Under the pieces are notes generated by a model that was not told the DNA's origin, did not search any database, and worked only from the letters and a program-made list of their open reading frames with translations. Below are positions 1 through 9,278 of a DNA stretch of 64,000 nt, piece after piece. This DNA is from Bradyrhizobium sp. AZCC 1610 (GTDB lineage: Bacteria; Pseudomonadota; Alphaproteobacteria; Rhizobiales; Xanthobacteraceae): assembly GCF_036924515.1 (NCBI RefSeq), contig NZ_JAZHRR010000001.1:1459001-1523000 (forward strand), in the 5' to 3' direction. The translations under genes were made by a program, and so were the position numbers. Numbering within the stretch: the first letter of the stretch is position 1; each line of letters opens with the position of its first letter.

Positions 1-1
1 G

Positions 2-1585
2 CTCGACCGGCCCGAGTTTCAATATCCGGAATACCTGAATGCCGCGGTCGAGCTGACCGACCGCATCGTCGAAAAAGGCTGGGGCGACCGGATTGCGCTG
101 ATCGGCAACGGCCGCCAGCGCACTTACAAGGAACTGGCTGACTGGTCCAACCGCCTCGCGCATGCGCTGGTGGAGAACTACGGCGTCAAGCCCGGCAATC
201 GCGTCCTGATCCGATCCGGCAACAACCCGGCGCTGGTCGCGGCCTGGCTTGCGGCCACCAAGGCCGGCGCCGTCGTCGTCAACACCATGCCGATGCTGCG
301 CGCCGGCGAACTGGGCAAGATCGTCGACAAGGCCGAGATCGCGCTGGCGCTGACCGACAGCCGCATTGCCGATGAACTGGTCGCGTGCGCGAAGACCAGC
401 CGTTTTCTCAAGCAGGTGGTGAATTTCGACGGCACGTCCAACCATGATGCCGAGCTCGACCGGGTGGCGCTGAACAAGCCGGTGAAGTTCGACGCCGTGA
501 AAACGGGACGCGACGATGTTGCTCTGCTGGGATTCACCTCGGGGACCACGGGCGAACCCAAGGCGACGATGCATTTCCATCGCGACCTCATGATCGTTGC
601 GGACGGTTACGCCAGGGAAGTCCTCAACGTCACTGAGGATGATGTGTTCGTCGGCTCGCCGCCGCTGGCCTTTACGTTCGGGCTCGGCGGTCTTGCGATT
701 TTCCCGTTGCGGTTCGGCGCGACGGCAACGCTGTTGGAAAACGCGGCGCCGCCCGAGATGGTCAAGATCATCGAGACCTACAAGGCGACGATCTGCTTTA
801 CCTCGCCAACCGCGTATCGCGCGATGATAGCCGCGATGGACAACGGCGCCGATCTCTCGTCGCTGCGGATCGCGGTCTCCGCCGGTGAAACCTTGCCGGC
901 GCTGGTATTCGAAAACTGGACCCGCAAGACCGGCAAGACCATCCTCGACGGCATCGGTTCGACGGAGCTGCTGCACATTTTCATCACCAACCGCGTCGGC
1001 GATGCGATCGCGGGAACGACGGGACATCCGGTCGCGGGCTACGAGGCAAAAATCGTCGACGACGACATGAACGAATTGCCGCCCGATACCGTCGGCAAGC
1101 TTGCGGTGCGCGGGCCAACCGGGTGCCGTTATCTCGCCGACAGCAGGCAATCGAACTATGTGCGCGACGGCTGGAATCTGACCGGCGATTCCTTTGTTCG
1201 CGACGCGAATGGACGGTTGTCCTTTGTTGCCCGCTCAGACGACATGATCGTTTCCTCCGGCTACAACATCGCCGGTCCCGAGGTCGAAGCGGCGTTGCTG
1301 TCGCATCCTGCCGTCGCCGAATGCGGCGTGGTCGGCGCGCCCGACGAGGCGCGCGGCATGATCGTCAAGGCCTATGTTGTTCTGGCGGGTGGCGCCATGG
1401 GCGACGCCGCGCTGACGCAGGCGTTGCAGGATCACGTCAAACAGACCATTGCACCGTACAAATATCCGCGTGCGATCGAATATGTCGCGCAACTGCCGAA
1501 GACCGAAACCGGCAAGCTGAGGCGCTTTGCGCTGAGGCAGATGGCCACGGCCGGCCGGGCGTCGCCAAGCGTCGCCGCGGAATAA
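2..1585 (+). CDS. 2-aminobenzoate-CoA ligase-like AMP-dependent synthetase (5' end missing)
   Basis: Acyl-CoA synthetase of the benzoate-CoA ligase type, likely activating anthranilate with ATP and CoA. The frame is open from base 2, upstream of the first ATG at 170, so the start lies outside the window; about 527 residues are visible. The phosphate-binding loop FTSGTTGEPK is encoded near 530-560. The C-terminal lid with the catalytic lysine in PKTETGKLRRF is near 1500-1520. The anthranilate assignment rests mainly on neighbours: tryptophan 2,3-dioxygenase and kynureninase just downstream on the other strand would generate its substrate. A RidA-like gene follows 24 bases later. Benzoate or another aryl acid as substrate cannot be excluded from sequence alone. 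Confidence 0.82.
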   Translation, partial: LDRPEFQYPEYLNAAVELTDRIVEKGWGDRIALIGNGRQRTYKELADWSNRLAHALVENYGVKPGNRVLIRSGNNPALVAAWLAATKAGAVVVNTMPMLRAGELGKIVDKAEIALALTDSRIADELVACAKTSRFLKQVVNFDGTSNHDAELDRVALNKPVKFDAVKTGRDDVALLGFTSGTTGEPKATMHFHRDLMIVADGYAREVLNVTEDDVFVGSPPLAFTFGLGGLAIFPLRFGATATLLENAAPPEMVKIIETYKATICFTSPTAYRAMIAAMDNGADLSSLRIAVSAGETLPALVFENWTRKTGKTILDGIGSTELLHIFITNRVGDAIAGTTGHPVAGYEAKIVDDDMNELPPDTVGKLAVRGPTGCRYLADSRQSNYVRDGWNLTGDSFVRDANGRLSFVARSDDMIVSSGYNIAGPEVEAALLSHPAVAECGVVGAPDEARGMIVKAYVVLAGGAMGDAALTQALQDHVKQTIAPYKYPRAIEYVAQLPKTETGKLRRFALRQMATAGRASPSVAAE

Positions 1586-1609
1586 CGCCTAACCTGATGG
1601 AGAAAGCCG

Positions 1610-2062
1610 GTGACCGCCCCCAAAGGCCCCACGCTGAGCGTGGTGCCTAATCCCAAGACCGATACCTCGCCGTCGCAAGTGTTGCAGCCGAGCGGCTGGC
1701 CGATGCCGAAAGGATACGCCAACGGCATGGCCGCCGATGGCCGGCTTGTGGTGACCGGCGGTGTGATCGGCTGGGACACGCAGGGCCGCCTGGCACCCGA
1801 TTTCGTTGCGCAAGTGCGTCAGACGCTCTCCAACATTGCCGATATCCTCGCCGAGGGCGGCGCCGGGCCCGAGCATCTCGTGCGCCTGACCTGGTATGTC
1901 GTCGACATCGAGGAATATCTCGCGAGCCTGAAAGAGCTCGGCCGCGTCTATCGCGAGATTTTTGGCGCGCATTATCCGGCGATGGCGCTGGTGCAAGTGG
2001 TGCGCCTGGTCGAGAAGGCGGCGCTCGTCGAGATCGAGGCGACCGCAGTGGTACCGCGCTGA
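1610..2062 (+). CDS. RidA family protein
   Basis: 150-residue member of the RidA/YjgF/UK114 family, typically cytosolic trimers that hydrolyse reactive enamines and imines. The C-terminal hallmark block ALVEIEATAVV with the preceding VVRL arginine is present. It is about 20 residues longer than a usual RidA because of an N-terminal extension rich in Pro, Lys and Thr. The start is GTG at 1610 behind an AGAAAG-type ribosome binding site. It follows the CoA ligase closely and is probably cotranscribed. RidA paralogues often sit in aminobenzoate pathways, where unstable amino or imino intermediates arise; a role there is inferred. It converges with the tryptophan dioxygenase gene, with 22 bases between the stops. 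Confidence 0.85.
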   Translation: MTAPKGPTLSVVPNPKTDTSPSQVLQPSGWPMPKGYANGMAADGRLVVTGGVIGWDTQGRLAPDFVAQVRQTLSNIADILAEGGAGPEHLVRLTWYVVDIEEYLASLKELGRVYREIFGAHYPAMALVQVVRLVEKAALVEIEATAVVPR

Positions 2063-2084
2063 AACCCGCTTATCGGATGTCGTC

Positions 2085-2924
2085 TTAGAGCTCTGTTCTC
2101 AGCTTCCAGAGTTCCGGAAAAAGTTCGACCTCGAGCATCTTGCGCAAGTAGGAGACGCCCGAGGTGCCGCCGGTTCCGCGCTTCAGGCCGATGATGCGCT
2201 CGACCGTCGTGACGTGGTTGAAGCGCCAGCGGCGGAAATAGTCTTCGAAATCGACCAGCTTTTCCGCAAACTCGTAGAGCATCCAGTGTTTCGCCGGTGA
2301 CGCATAGACGGTCTTCCAAGCCTCCAAAACCTCGTCGTTTGGCGTGCGCTTGACGCGCCAGTCGGTTCGGCGCGCGTCTTCGCCGATGTCAAAACCATTG
2401 CGTGCCAGCAGCAGCAGCGCCTCGTCATAAAGGCCCGGCTCAGCGAGAATTCCCTCGAGCTTTGCCATGATGTCGGCGCGGTGGGCGTGCGGGCCAAGCA
2501 GCGCCAAATTGCGATTGCCGGCCAGGAACTCGATCGCGCGGTACTGGTACGACTGAAAACCCGAGGACTGCCCGAGCTGATCGCGAAACTCGGTGTATTC
2601 GCTCGGTGTCATCGTCCGCAACACGTCCCAGGCGGTATTGAGCTGCTCGAAGATCCGGGCGACGCGCGACAGCATCTTGAAGGCGGGATGCAACTGGTCG
2701 TGACGAATCGCCTTGATGGCGGAACGGATTTCGTGGATGGCCAGCTTCATCCAGAGCTCGGAAGTCTGGTGCTGGATGATGAACAGCAGTTCGTCATGCG
2801 CGTCCGAGAGCGGCTCTTGCGCGTCCAGAACGCGTTCCAGATGCAGATAATCGCTGTAGGACATGCGCCCTTCGAACGACATCTGGGCTCCCTCACGCGA
2901 AGATTCGTCGGGCTTGCCAGTCAT
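2085..2924 (-). CDS. kynA: tryptophan 2,3-dioxygenase
   Basis: Heme enzyme that opens the indole ring of L-tryptophan with O2 to give N-formylkynurenine, the first step of the kynurenine route. 279 residues, the usual family length. The N-terminal block [11 protein letters not shown] (about residues 51-61) carries the substrate-side histidine. The C-terminal block [14 protein letters not shown] supplies the proximal heme histidine and is followed by the Gly-Thr-rich loop [15 protein letters not shown]. The start ATG at 2924 overlaps the kynureninase stop (ATGA), so the two are translationally coupled. An internal start at 2882 is possible. The longer open frame upstream to 3194 only shadows kynureninase. 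Confidence 0.95.
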   Translation of the reverse strand: MTGKPDESSREGAQMSFEGRMSYSDYLHLERVLDAQEPLSDAHDELLFIIQHQTSELWMKLAIHEIRSAIKAIRHDQLHPAFKMLSRVARIFEQLNTAWDVLRTMTPSEYTEFRDQLGQSSGFQSYQYRAIEFLAGNRNLALLGPHAHRADIMAKLEGILAEPGLYDEALLLLARNGFDIGEDARRTDWRVKRTPNDEVLEAWKTVYASPAKHWMLYEFAEKLVDFEDYFRRWRFNHVTTVERIIGLKRGTGGTSGVSYLRKMLEVELFPELWKLRTEL

Positions 2925-4114
2925 GTTACGAGCGCCTTTTTGCGGTAATCCGCGGTATCCCAGCGGCGATTGGTCAAGACGTCGGCGATGACGTCGACTG
3001 CCGCGCGAACCTCGGCTTCTCCGATGTAGAGCGGCGTAAAGCCGAAGCGCATCATGTCCGGCGCGCGGAAATCGCCGATCACGTCGCGCGCGATCAGCGC
3101 CTGCATGATCGCGTAGCCATCCGGATGACGAAACGAAACCTGGCTGCCGCGCCGCTTTCCGTCCCGCGGCGAAACCAGCGTCAGTTCGGGACAACGTCCT
3201 TCGACTTCGCGGATGAACAGGTCGGCGAGCGCGATCGATGCATCGCGCACGTCGGTCATGCTGACGCCGTCCCAGACGTCGAGGGCGGCGTCGAGCGCGG
3301 CCATCGCAATGATCGGGGGCGTACCGATCCGCATTCGCTCAATGCCCGGACCGGCCCGATAGTCGAGGTCAAAGGCAAAGGGAGCGTGATGACCCATCCA
3401 ACCGGAAAGCGCCGGCCGCGCCGTATCGGCGTGCTTCGGCGCTACATAGATGAAGGCCGGCGCGCCAGGACCGGCATTGAGATATTTGTAGGTGCAGCCG
3501 ATTGCGAAATCGGCTCTAGCACCTTCCAACTCGACCGGAATCGCGCCCGCGGAATGCGCCAGATCCCAGACCGTCAACGCGCCGGCGGCATGCGCCCTGC
3601 GCGTCAGCGCGCTCATGTCGTGCAGCCGGCCGGTGCGATAGTCGACCTCGGTCAGCATCAGCACTGCGATCGTCTCGTCGATGGCGACTTCGACGTCTTC
3701 GGGAGCCACGACCTTCAACTCGTAGCCACGGTCGAGCGATTCAAGCAGACCGCTGGCGATGTAGAGATCGGAAGGAAAGTTTCCGGTGTCTGACAAGATC
3801 ACGCGCCGCGACGGATTGAGCTCGAGCGCGGAGGCCAGCGCCTGGTAGACTTTGATGGACAGCGTATCGCCCACTACCACCGTCCCGTCGGCAGCGCCGA
3901 TCAACCGGCCGATTCGGTCGCCGACACGCCGCGGCTGCGTCATCCATCCTGCGACGTTCCAGCCCTTGATGAGGTGCTTGCCCCATTCCTCCGATATCAT
4001 GCGGCCGACGCGATCGACGGCTGCAACGGGCAGGGGACCGAGCGAATTGCCGTCCAGATAGATCACGCCATGCGGGATGGCGAACCGGGATTTTGTTCGC
4101 GTGAAATCGGTCAT
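2921..4114 (-). CDS. kynU: kynureninase
   Basis: PLP enzyme cleaving L-kynurenine to anthranilate and L-alanine. 397 residues, full length. The N-terminal [11 protein letters not shown] block is typical. D184 and H187 in [10 protein letters not shown] contact the cofactor, and K210 in [11 protein letters not shown] is the Schiff-base lysine. It is the first gene of a two-gene minus-strand unit with kynA, sharing ATGA at the junction. A GGGGAAAAG-like ribosome binding site precedes ATG 4114. A 16-bp perfect palindrome lies about 50 bases upstream and probably controls it. Its product anthranilate would feed the aminobenzoate-CoA ligase at the left edge. Confidence 0.96.
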   Translation of the reverse strand: MTDFTRTKSRFAIPHGVIYLDGNSLGPLPVAAVDRVGRMISEEWGKHLIKGWNVAGWMTQPRRVGDRIGRLIGAADGTVVVGDTLSIKVYQALASALELNPSRRVILSDTGNFPSDLYIASGLLESLDRGYELKVVAPEDVEVAIDETIAVLMLTEVDYRTGRLHDMSALTRRAHAAGALTVWDLAHSAGAIPVELEGARADFAIGCTYKYLNAGPGAPAFIYVAPKHADTARPALSGWMGHHAPFAFDLDYRAGPGIERMRIGTPPIIAMAALDAALDVWDGVSMTDVRDASIALADLFIREVEGRCPELTLVSPRDGKRRGSQVSFRHPDGYAIMQALIARDVIGDFRAPDMMRFGFTPLYIGEAEVRAAVDVIADVLTNRRWDTADYRKKALVT

Positions 4115-4164
4115 GTCTTTTCCCCGGTGCGCGCCCGGTGGAATTATTCGCGCGGATATCGATT

Positions 4165-4180
4165 ATTTCAAGCTTGAAAT
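4165..4180. promoter_or_regulatory. 16-bp perfect palindrome in the kynU/formamidase divergent promoter
   Basis: ATTTCAAGCTTGAAAT reads identically on both strands. It sits about 50 bases upstream of kynU and 78 bases upstream of the divergent hydrolase, in A+T-rich DNA that contrasts with its surroundings. Size and symmetry fit a dimeric winged-helix (MarR-like) or Lrp-type operator. No candidate regulator gene lies in the cluster within the window, so the cognate protein is unknown. Confidence 0.6.
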
Positions 4181-4257
4181 TTATGGGCGGGAGATGCGCT
4201 TCTCGGTATAGACTGGTTGCCTGCGGGCATTGATCGGACATCCGCCCGGCCCACAAG

Positions 4258-5109
4258 ATGGAATGGGAACCGAACCGCGTGATTTTTCATCAGATTTCCG
4301 ACTGGAACGACGCCTATGCGAATGCTCCAAACATTCCGGGCGGCGAACGCTGGCCGGCCGCATGGGTGCAGCCCGCGCAGGCCTATCGCGATGCACTCCA
4401 GAGCAGCGGCCGCGCGACGCTCGATATCAGCTATGGCGAGCGCGCACGAAACCGCTTCGATCTCTTTGCACCGGAAGGCCGGCCAAAGGGCCTGGTCGTC
4501 TTCGTCCATGGCGGATTCTGGAAGGCGCTCGACAAGAGCTTTTGGTCGCATCTCGCGCGCGGATCGATTGAAAGCGGCTATGCGGTGGCGATGCCCTCCT
4601 ACACGCTGTGCCCGACTGTGCGCATCTCCGAGATCACGCGCGAGATTGCCGCGGCTGTCGAGCGCGCCGCCGCGATGGTCGAAGGCCCGCTTTTTCTGGC
4701 CGGCCATTCCGCCGGCGGACATCTGGTGACGCGCATGATTTCGGCGACGTCGCCGCTCCCGGACGATGTCCGGGCGCGCATCAGCCACACCGTCTCCATT
4801 TCCGGCGTTCATGACCTTCGTCCGCTGATGAAGGCCGCCATGAATACGGATCTCCGGATCGACGAGGCCGAGGCGCTCGTGGAAAGCCCCGCATTGCTGG
4901 AGCCGATGCAGAATGCACGCGTGACGTGCTGGGTGGGCAGCGCCGAGCGCCCGGAATTCGTCCGCCAGAACGCGCTCCTCGCCAACATCTGGACCGGGCT
5001 CGGCGCGAAAACCCGCATGATCGAAGAACCTGGCCGGCATCATTTCGATGTCATCGACGGGCTCGCCGATCCCTATCACCAACTCACCAGGACCTTGTTG
5101 TCTCCGTAG
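4258..5109 (+). CDS. alpha/beta hydrolase, likely kynurenine formamidase
   Basis: 283-residue serine hydrolase. The oxyanion-hole motif HGGFW starts at H84, the nucleophile elbow GHSAGG has S151, and the C-terminal histidine lies in GRHHFDV near residue 260. HGG-W is shared with the esterase-type arylformamidases that convert N-formylkynurenine to kynurenine. Placement divergent to kynU-kynA supplies exactly the missing middle step of the route. It shows no signal peptide, so it should be cytosolic. The ATG at 4258 lacks a strong ribosome binding site. A generic carboxylesterase role is the main alternative. Confidence 0.8.
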   Translation: MEWEPNRVIFHQISDWNDAYANAPNIPGGERWPAAWVQPAQAYRDALQSSGRATLDISYGERARNRFDLFAPEGRPKGLVVFVHGGFWKALDKSFWSHLARGSIESGYAVAMPSYTLCPTVRISEITREIAAAVERAAAMVEGPLFLAGHSAGGHLVTRMISATSPLPDDVRARISHTVSISGVHDLRPLMKAAMNTDLRIDEAEALVESPALLEPMQNARVTCWVGSAERPEFVRQNALLANIWTGLGAKTRMIEEPGRHHFDVIDGLADPYHQLTRTLLSP

Positions 5110-5173
5110 CCTGCTGAATTTCCGAAATGAACGGCGGTTGCGGCCTTGCCACCAGGTGGTTCTGACCTAACAA

Positions 5174-6694
5174 TCATGCTGGCTGAAACGTCTGCACCGT
5201 CTGTCGTGCACCCAGGGCATAGAGTTTTGAGAGCGCCTCGGTGACGGCGTTGCGCATGCGAGGATCGCTGCCAAGGTTGCCGAAAATGGAGTGTACCTCC
5301 AGCAGCGCGGGCGCAAGCCGCTCCGCGAATGGGCCGGTGCGCTCGGCGATATCGGCCAGTTCCTTGGCAAGCGGATCGCGCACGTCGATGGCGCGTTCCT
5401 GTTCGTCCTTTGCAGTGACGTAGCGCATCCAGCCCGCTACCGCGAGCGCATGCGTGTCAATCGAAAGGCCCAGCCGCAACCGGTCCTGCATGGTGGCGAG
5501 CAGCCGCTGCGGCAGTTTCTGCGAGCCGTCCATCGCGATCTGCCAGGTACGGTGGTGCAGAGCGGCATTGGAAAAGCGCTGCAGCAGCGATGCACTGTAG
5601 GCCGCAATATCGGTGCCTTCAGGCATCGCCAGCGTCGGCGCCGCGTCTTGCATCACCTGTCGGGCAAGCGCTGCGAAGCGATGGTCGGTCATGGTGGAAG
5701 CGATGGTCTCATGGCCGGCGAGGTAGCCGAGATAGGCCAGCGCCGAGTGACTGGCGTTGAGCAGCCGCAGTTTCATGTGCTCGAACGGCGTCACATCCGA
5801 GACCATTTGCACGCCTGCGGCCACGAAATCCGGCCGTCCTGCCGGAAAGCGGTCTTCAACGATCCATTGCGTGAATGGCTCCGTCACCACCGGCCACGCG
5901 TCGGTCATGCCGAGCGCGGAGGAGACCTCGGCCCGGTCGAGGTCGGTGGTCTCCGGCACGATCCGGTCCACCATGGTCGAAGGGAAGGCCACCTCGGCTT
6001 CAATCCATTTGGCGAGACTGCGCGATCGCAAGGCGGCGAACTGCTTCACGATCCGCCCGACGGTGTGGCCATTGGCGGAGAGATTGTCGCACGACAGAAC
6101 GGTGAAGGGGGCTGCGCCTGCAATCCGCCGGCGCGCCAGTGCAGCCACCAGGAATCCGATGGCCGAGCGCGGCGTGCCCAGATTCTGCAGGTCATGAACG
6201 ATGTCGGGATGACGCTCGTCCAGGTCGCCGGTTTGCGGCGTGTGACAGTAGCCCTTTTCGGTGACCGTCAGCGAGACGATGCGCGTGGCCGGGTGGGCGA
6301 GGCGCGCGATCAGCGGGCTTGGTTTCTCTTTGGCGACTTCGCATGCGAGAACCGAACCGATGATCCGGTGGTCGGTGCCCGCGCCGGAGCGAACGGCGAG
6401 CGTGTAGAGGCAATCCTGCGGCGCGAGGGCATCGCGCGTTTCCGGACTGCGCAAGCTGGCCCCGACGATTCCCCAATCGGTAGCGCCACCAGCAAGGAGA
6501 TCGTCGATCACCACCGCCTGGTGTGCCCGGTGGAACGCGCCAATTCCGAGATGAACGATGCCCGGGGTGACGCGCGAGCGGTCATAGGCCGGGCGCCGGA
6601 TCTGGCCGGGAAGCCGATGGACATTGGCAGCCGAGAGGCGGAAATCGCCGTCTTTCGGGCCGGAAACCGGGATTTTTGCCGTTTCGCTTGACAT
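5174..6694 (-). CDS. mannitol dehydrogenase family protein, likely D-fructuronate reductase
   Basis: 506-residue NAD-dependent polyol/hexuronate dehydrogenase. The N-terminal block HLGIGAFHRAHQA is the family signature for dinucleotide binding, and a catalytic-lysine region KLRLLNASHSALAYLG is recognisable. The family includes mannitol 2-dehydrogenase, D-arabinitol dehydrogenase, tagaturonate reductase and fructuronate reductase (UxuB). Mannonate dehydratase and a UxuR-like regulator in the same locus favour interconversion of D-fructuronate and D-mannonate. It is transcribed divergently from the regulator, and a probable UxuR-type operator lies 30 bases upstream of its ATG. Confidence 0.82.
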   Translation of the reverse strand: MSSETAKIPVSGPKDGDFRLSAANVHRLPGQIRRPAYDRSRVTPGIVHLGIGAFHRAHQAVVIDDLLAGGATDWGIVGASLRSPETRDALAPQDCLYTLAVRSGAGTDHRIIGSVLACEVAKEKPSPLIARLAHPATRIVSLTVTEKGYCHTPQTGDLDERHPDIVHDLQNLGTPRSAIGFLVAALARRRIAGAAPFTVLSCDNLSANGHTVGRIVKQFAALRSRSLAKWIEAEVAFPSTMVDRIVPETTDLDRAEVSSALGMTDAWPVVTEPFTQWIVEDRFPAGRPDFVAAGVQMVSDVTPFEHMKLRLLNASHSALAYLGYLAGHETIASTMTDHRFAALARQVMQDAAPTLAMPEGTDIAAYSASLLQRFSNAALHHRTWQIAMDGSQKLPQRLLATMQDRLRLGLSIDTHALAVAGWMRYVTAKDEQERAIDVRDPLAKELADIAERTGPFAERLAPALLEVHSIFGNLGSDPRMRNAVTEALSKLYALGARQTVQTFQPA

Positions 6695-6723
6695 GAAAGG
6701 CTCGTTCTATCAATCTTTGGTCA

Positions 6724-6738
6724 ATTGGTAAGGCCAAT
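6724..6738. promoter_or_regulatory. probable UxuR/ExuR-type operator
   Basis: Inverted repeat ATTGG-N5-CCAAT in the intergenic region between the divergent fructuronate reductase and GntR genes. It resembles the known enterobacterial UxuR/ExuR consensus, whose core is ATTGGTATACCAAT. A partial second ATTGG half-site follows at 6750-6754. The position fits autoregulation and repression of both directions. Confidence 0.6.
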
Positions 6739-6815
6739 GCTCCGGATTTATTGGCCTTAGCCCGACCAAGCAAGAAAAATCGATTCTCTCAGGGGATCGT
6801 CAGGGAGAGCCGAGC

Positions 6816-7553
6816 GTGCCGCTCGAAGCCGTGGAAGCGCGACGCCTTTATCGCCAGGTTGCCGATCAGCTACGTGCCTTGATCGACAGCGGCGAATACC
6901 GCGTGGGCAGCCGACTTCCGACCGAACGCGATCTTGCCGAACAGTTGAAGGTGTCGCGGCCGACGGTACGCGAAGCGCTGATTGCCCTGGAAGTCGAGGG
7001 CCGGGTCCGGATTCGCGTCGGCTCCGGAATTTATGTCAGTGAACCCGCGGCGCTCGCACCGCCCTTGCCAGCGGCGGCCGAGATCGAAGGCCCGTTCGAA
7101 CTGCTGCGCGCGCGCGAATTCCTCGAAGGAGCCATCGCCGAACAGGCGGCGCGGGTAGCGACACTTGAGGACATCGCGCGCATCGACGCTTCGCTGGAGG
7201 CGATGGCTACGGTGCAGCATCCCGGCGAAGCCTCGATGATCCACGACCGCGCGTTTCATGTTGCGGTTGCCGGATGTCTCGACAACGCCGTGCTGGTCCG
7301 CGTGGTCGGCGAGTTGTTCGACCAGCGGCTCAACCCCTATTTCGCCAAGCTCGCGCATTATTTCGAGAATCCGGAATCCTGGAACGCGGCGCTGGCCGAG
7401 CACCGGGCGATCCGCGATGCTATTGCCGCGCATGATCCGGACGCGGCGCGCGTGACGATGCGCGAGCATCTGGCGCGTTCGCAGGCCCGCTTTGCGCAAA
7501 ACTTCGGGACGGAAGCATCGTCCGCCTCCCGCGTCCGCGCAAGGAGCGGCTAA
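6816..7553 (+). CDS. GntR/FadR-family regulator of hexuronate genes (UxuR-like)
   Basis: 245-residue regulator. The N-terminal winged helix-turn-helix spans about residues 10-75 (LPTERDLAEQLKVSRPTVREAL). A C-terminal FCD ligand domain has the acidic and histidine residues that usually bind a metal and an organic-acid inducer. The start is GTG 6816 behind CAGGGAGAG. It heads the rightward hexuronate cluster, 81 bases before the TRAP binding protein. A UxuR-like operator in its own promoter suggests autorepression relieved by a hexuronate intermediate. Confidence 0.88.
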   Translation: MPLEAVEARRLYRQVADQLRALIDSGEYRVGSRLPTERDLAEQLKVSRPTVREALIALEVEGRVRIRVGSGIYVSEPAALAPPLPAAAEIEGPFELLRAREFLEGAIAEQAARVATLEDIARIDASLEAMATVQHPGEASMIHDRAFHVAVAGCLDNAVLVRVVGELFDQRLNPYFAKLAHYFENPESWNAALAEHRAIRDAIAAHDPDAARVTMREHLARSQARFAQNFGTEASSASRVRARSG

Positions 7554-7634
7554 ACGACCAAGAATTCGAACGGTTCGGCGAAATGCTGCGCCGGTTGAGT
7601 AACAAATGCAAATTGTAGCAACGGAGGAATTCAC

Positions 7635-8612
7635 GTGTTGAAGAAATTGACGATTGCATTCGCGGCATCTGCTGCTGCGCTGTTGGCCGCGACCACATCC
7701 GGCATGGCGCAGACCAAGCTGAAATGGGCGCATGTTTACGAAACCTCGGAGCCGTTCCACACCGCTTCCGTCTGGGCCGCCGGTGAAATCAACAAGCGCA
7801 CCAATGGCCGTTACCAGATCGACGTCTATCCGGCCTCGCAGCTTGGCAAGGAAACCGACATCAACCAGGGGCTCGCGCTCGGCTCGGTCGATATGATCAT
7901 TTCCGGCTCGAGCTTCGCGGCCAAGAGCTTTCCGCCGATCGGCGTGACCTATTATCCCTACACCTTCCGCGACGCCGACCATCTCCTTGCCTATACCAAG
8001 AGCGACGTCTTCAAGGAGCTTACGAAGGGCTACGAGGACAAGAGCGGCCATCGCATCGTGGCGGTGACTTACTACGGCGTGCGTCACACCTCGTCGAACA
8101 AGCCGATCAAGACCTGCGCCGACATGAAGGGCCTCAAGATTCGCGTGCCTGACGTGCCGGCCTATCTCGCGATGCCGCGCGCCTGCGGCGCCAACACCGC
8201 GCCGATCGCGTTTGCCGAGGTCTATCTCGCTCTGCAGAACGGCACGGTTGAAGCCCAGGAAAATCCGCTCACGACCATCGAGGCCAAGAAATTCTACGAA
8301 GTGCAGAAGCACATCGTGCTGACCGGCCACATCGTCGATCATCTCAACACCGTGGTTTCCGGCGCGCTCTGGAAAAAGTTGTCTGAGGAAGACCGCAAGA
8401 TCTTCACCGACGTCGCGCAGGAAGCGGCGGCGAAGGCGACCGCCGAAATCAAGACCAACGAAGCCAAGTTGGTCGATTTCTTCAAGCAGAAGGGCCTGAC
8501 GGTGACCGAAGTCAACAAGTCTGAGTTCCGCGACACCGTCCTCAAGACCGTCAGCTTCGAGAGCTTCGACTACCGCAAGGCCGACTGGGAACGCATCCAG
8601 GCGGTGAAGTAA
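7635..8612 (+). CDS. TRAP transporter solute-binding protein DctP
   Basis: 325-residue periplasmic receptor of a TRAP system. A cleavable signal peptide of about 26 residues ends in GMAQ. The mature protein begins TKLKWAHVY, with the family pattern of an arginine in KGLKIRVPD that pairs with substrate carboxylate and the block FAEVYLALQNGTVEAQENPL. The GTG start at 7635 has a clear GGAGG eight bases upstream. DctQ and DctM genes follow. The locus suggests uptake of a hexuronate or aldonate (glucuronate, galacturonate, mannonate, idonate), but the exact ligand cannot be read from sequence. Confidence 0.9.
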   Translation: MLKKLTIAFAASAAALLAATTSGMAQTKLKWAHVYETSEPFHTASVWAAGEINKRTNGRYQIDVYPASQLGKETDINQGLALGSVDMIISGSSFAAKSFPPIGVTYYPYTFRDADHLLAYTKSDVFKELTKGYEDKSGHRIVAVTYYGVRHTSSNKPIKTCADMKGLKIRVPDVPAYLAMPRACGANTAPIAFAEVYLALQNGTVEAQENPLTTIEAKKFYEVQKHIVLTGHIVDHLNTVVSGALWKKLSEEDRKIFTDVAQEAAAKATAEIKTNEAKLVDFFKQKGLTVTEVNKSEFRDTVLKTVSFESFDYRKADWERIQAVK

Positions 8613-8701
8613 ACGACTAGAACCTTCGTCCGTGCTTGCCGCGATTTGTCGCGGCGAGCACGGCGGTGATCTTGAGGGTGGCTCGGAGAGGTCGCATTTC
8701 C

Positions 8702-9274
8702 ATGGTTGAAGTTCACAAGCAAATCACGGCGGACGAGATCGCCCATACCTTCGAGGACGAGGTCCCCAAGGGCGCCGATCTCGGGCAATATGCGCCCGAG
8801 GACTGGTTGGCGCTGGTGATCTTCTGGATCATGGCGCTGTCGGTCTTCCTGCAGTTCTTCACACGCTATGTCCTCAACGACAGCTATGCCTGGACCGAGG
8901 AAATCGCGACCTACTGTCTGATCGGCGTGGTGTTCATCGGTTCGGCGATGTGCGTGCGGCTGTCGCGGCACATCCAGGTCGACCTGATCTTCCGCTATCT
9001 GCCGCATATTCCAGCGCGCGCGCTATCGACCGTGATCGATCTGATCCGGATCGCGTTCTTCGGCTATGCGATCAAGCTGGTCTGGCAATTCATCCAGATC
9101 ATCGGCGACGAGCGGATGACCACGATCAAGTTTCAAAAGGGTTTTGTTTATTACGCCGTGCTGCTCGGCTTCGTGCTGATGTTTGCGCGCTCGATCCAGA
9201 TCGCGGTCGAAAACTGGCGGCGGGGCTACTCGATCCTGGAGCGCCCGGGCGCCTTCGACGGAACGGAAGGCTAG
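8702..9274 (+). CDS. TRAP transporter small membrane subunit DctQ
   Basis: 190-residue inner-membrane protein with four predicted transmembrane segments and the family-typical charged block in FTRYVLNDSYAWTEEIA near the second helix. The ATG at 8702 is preceded by CGGAGAGG. The upstream extension to 8636 lacks a ribosome binding site and looks non-coding. It lies between the DctP and DctM genes and partners with the large permease. Confidence 0.9.
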   Translation: MVEVHKQITADEIAHTFEDEVPKGADLGQYAPEDWLALVIFWIMALSVFLQFFTRYVLNDSYAWTEEIATYCLIGVVFIGSAMCVRLSRHIQVDLIFRYLPHIPARALSTVIDLIRIAFFGYAIKLVWQFIQIIGDERMTTIKFQKGFVYYAVLLGFVLMFARSIQIAVENWRRGYSILERPGAFDGTEG

Positions 9275-9278
9275 GGCG

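Noticed and set aside
5291..6691. 466-residue open frame opposite the fructuronate reductase gene
   Set aside because: Antisense shadow: composition is Arg/Gly/His-rich with no family motif, while the opposite strand encodes a complete recognised enzyme. Such long shadows are common in high-G+C DNA.
6870..8342. 490-residue minus-strand frame across the GntR and DctP genes
   Set aside because: Spans two real genes and their intergenic ribosome binding site on the other strand; no recognisable domain.
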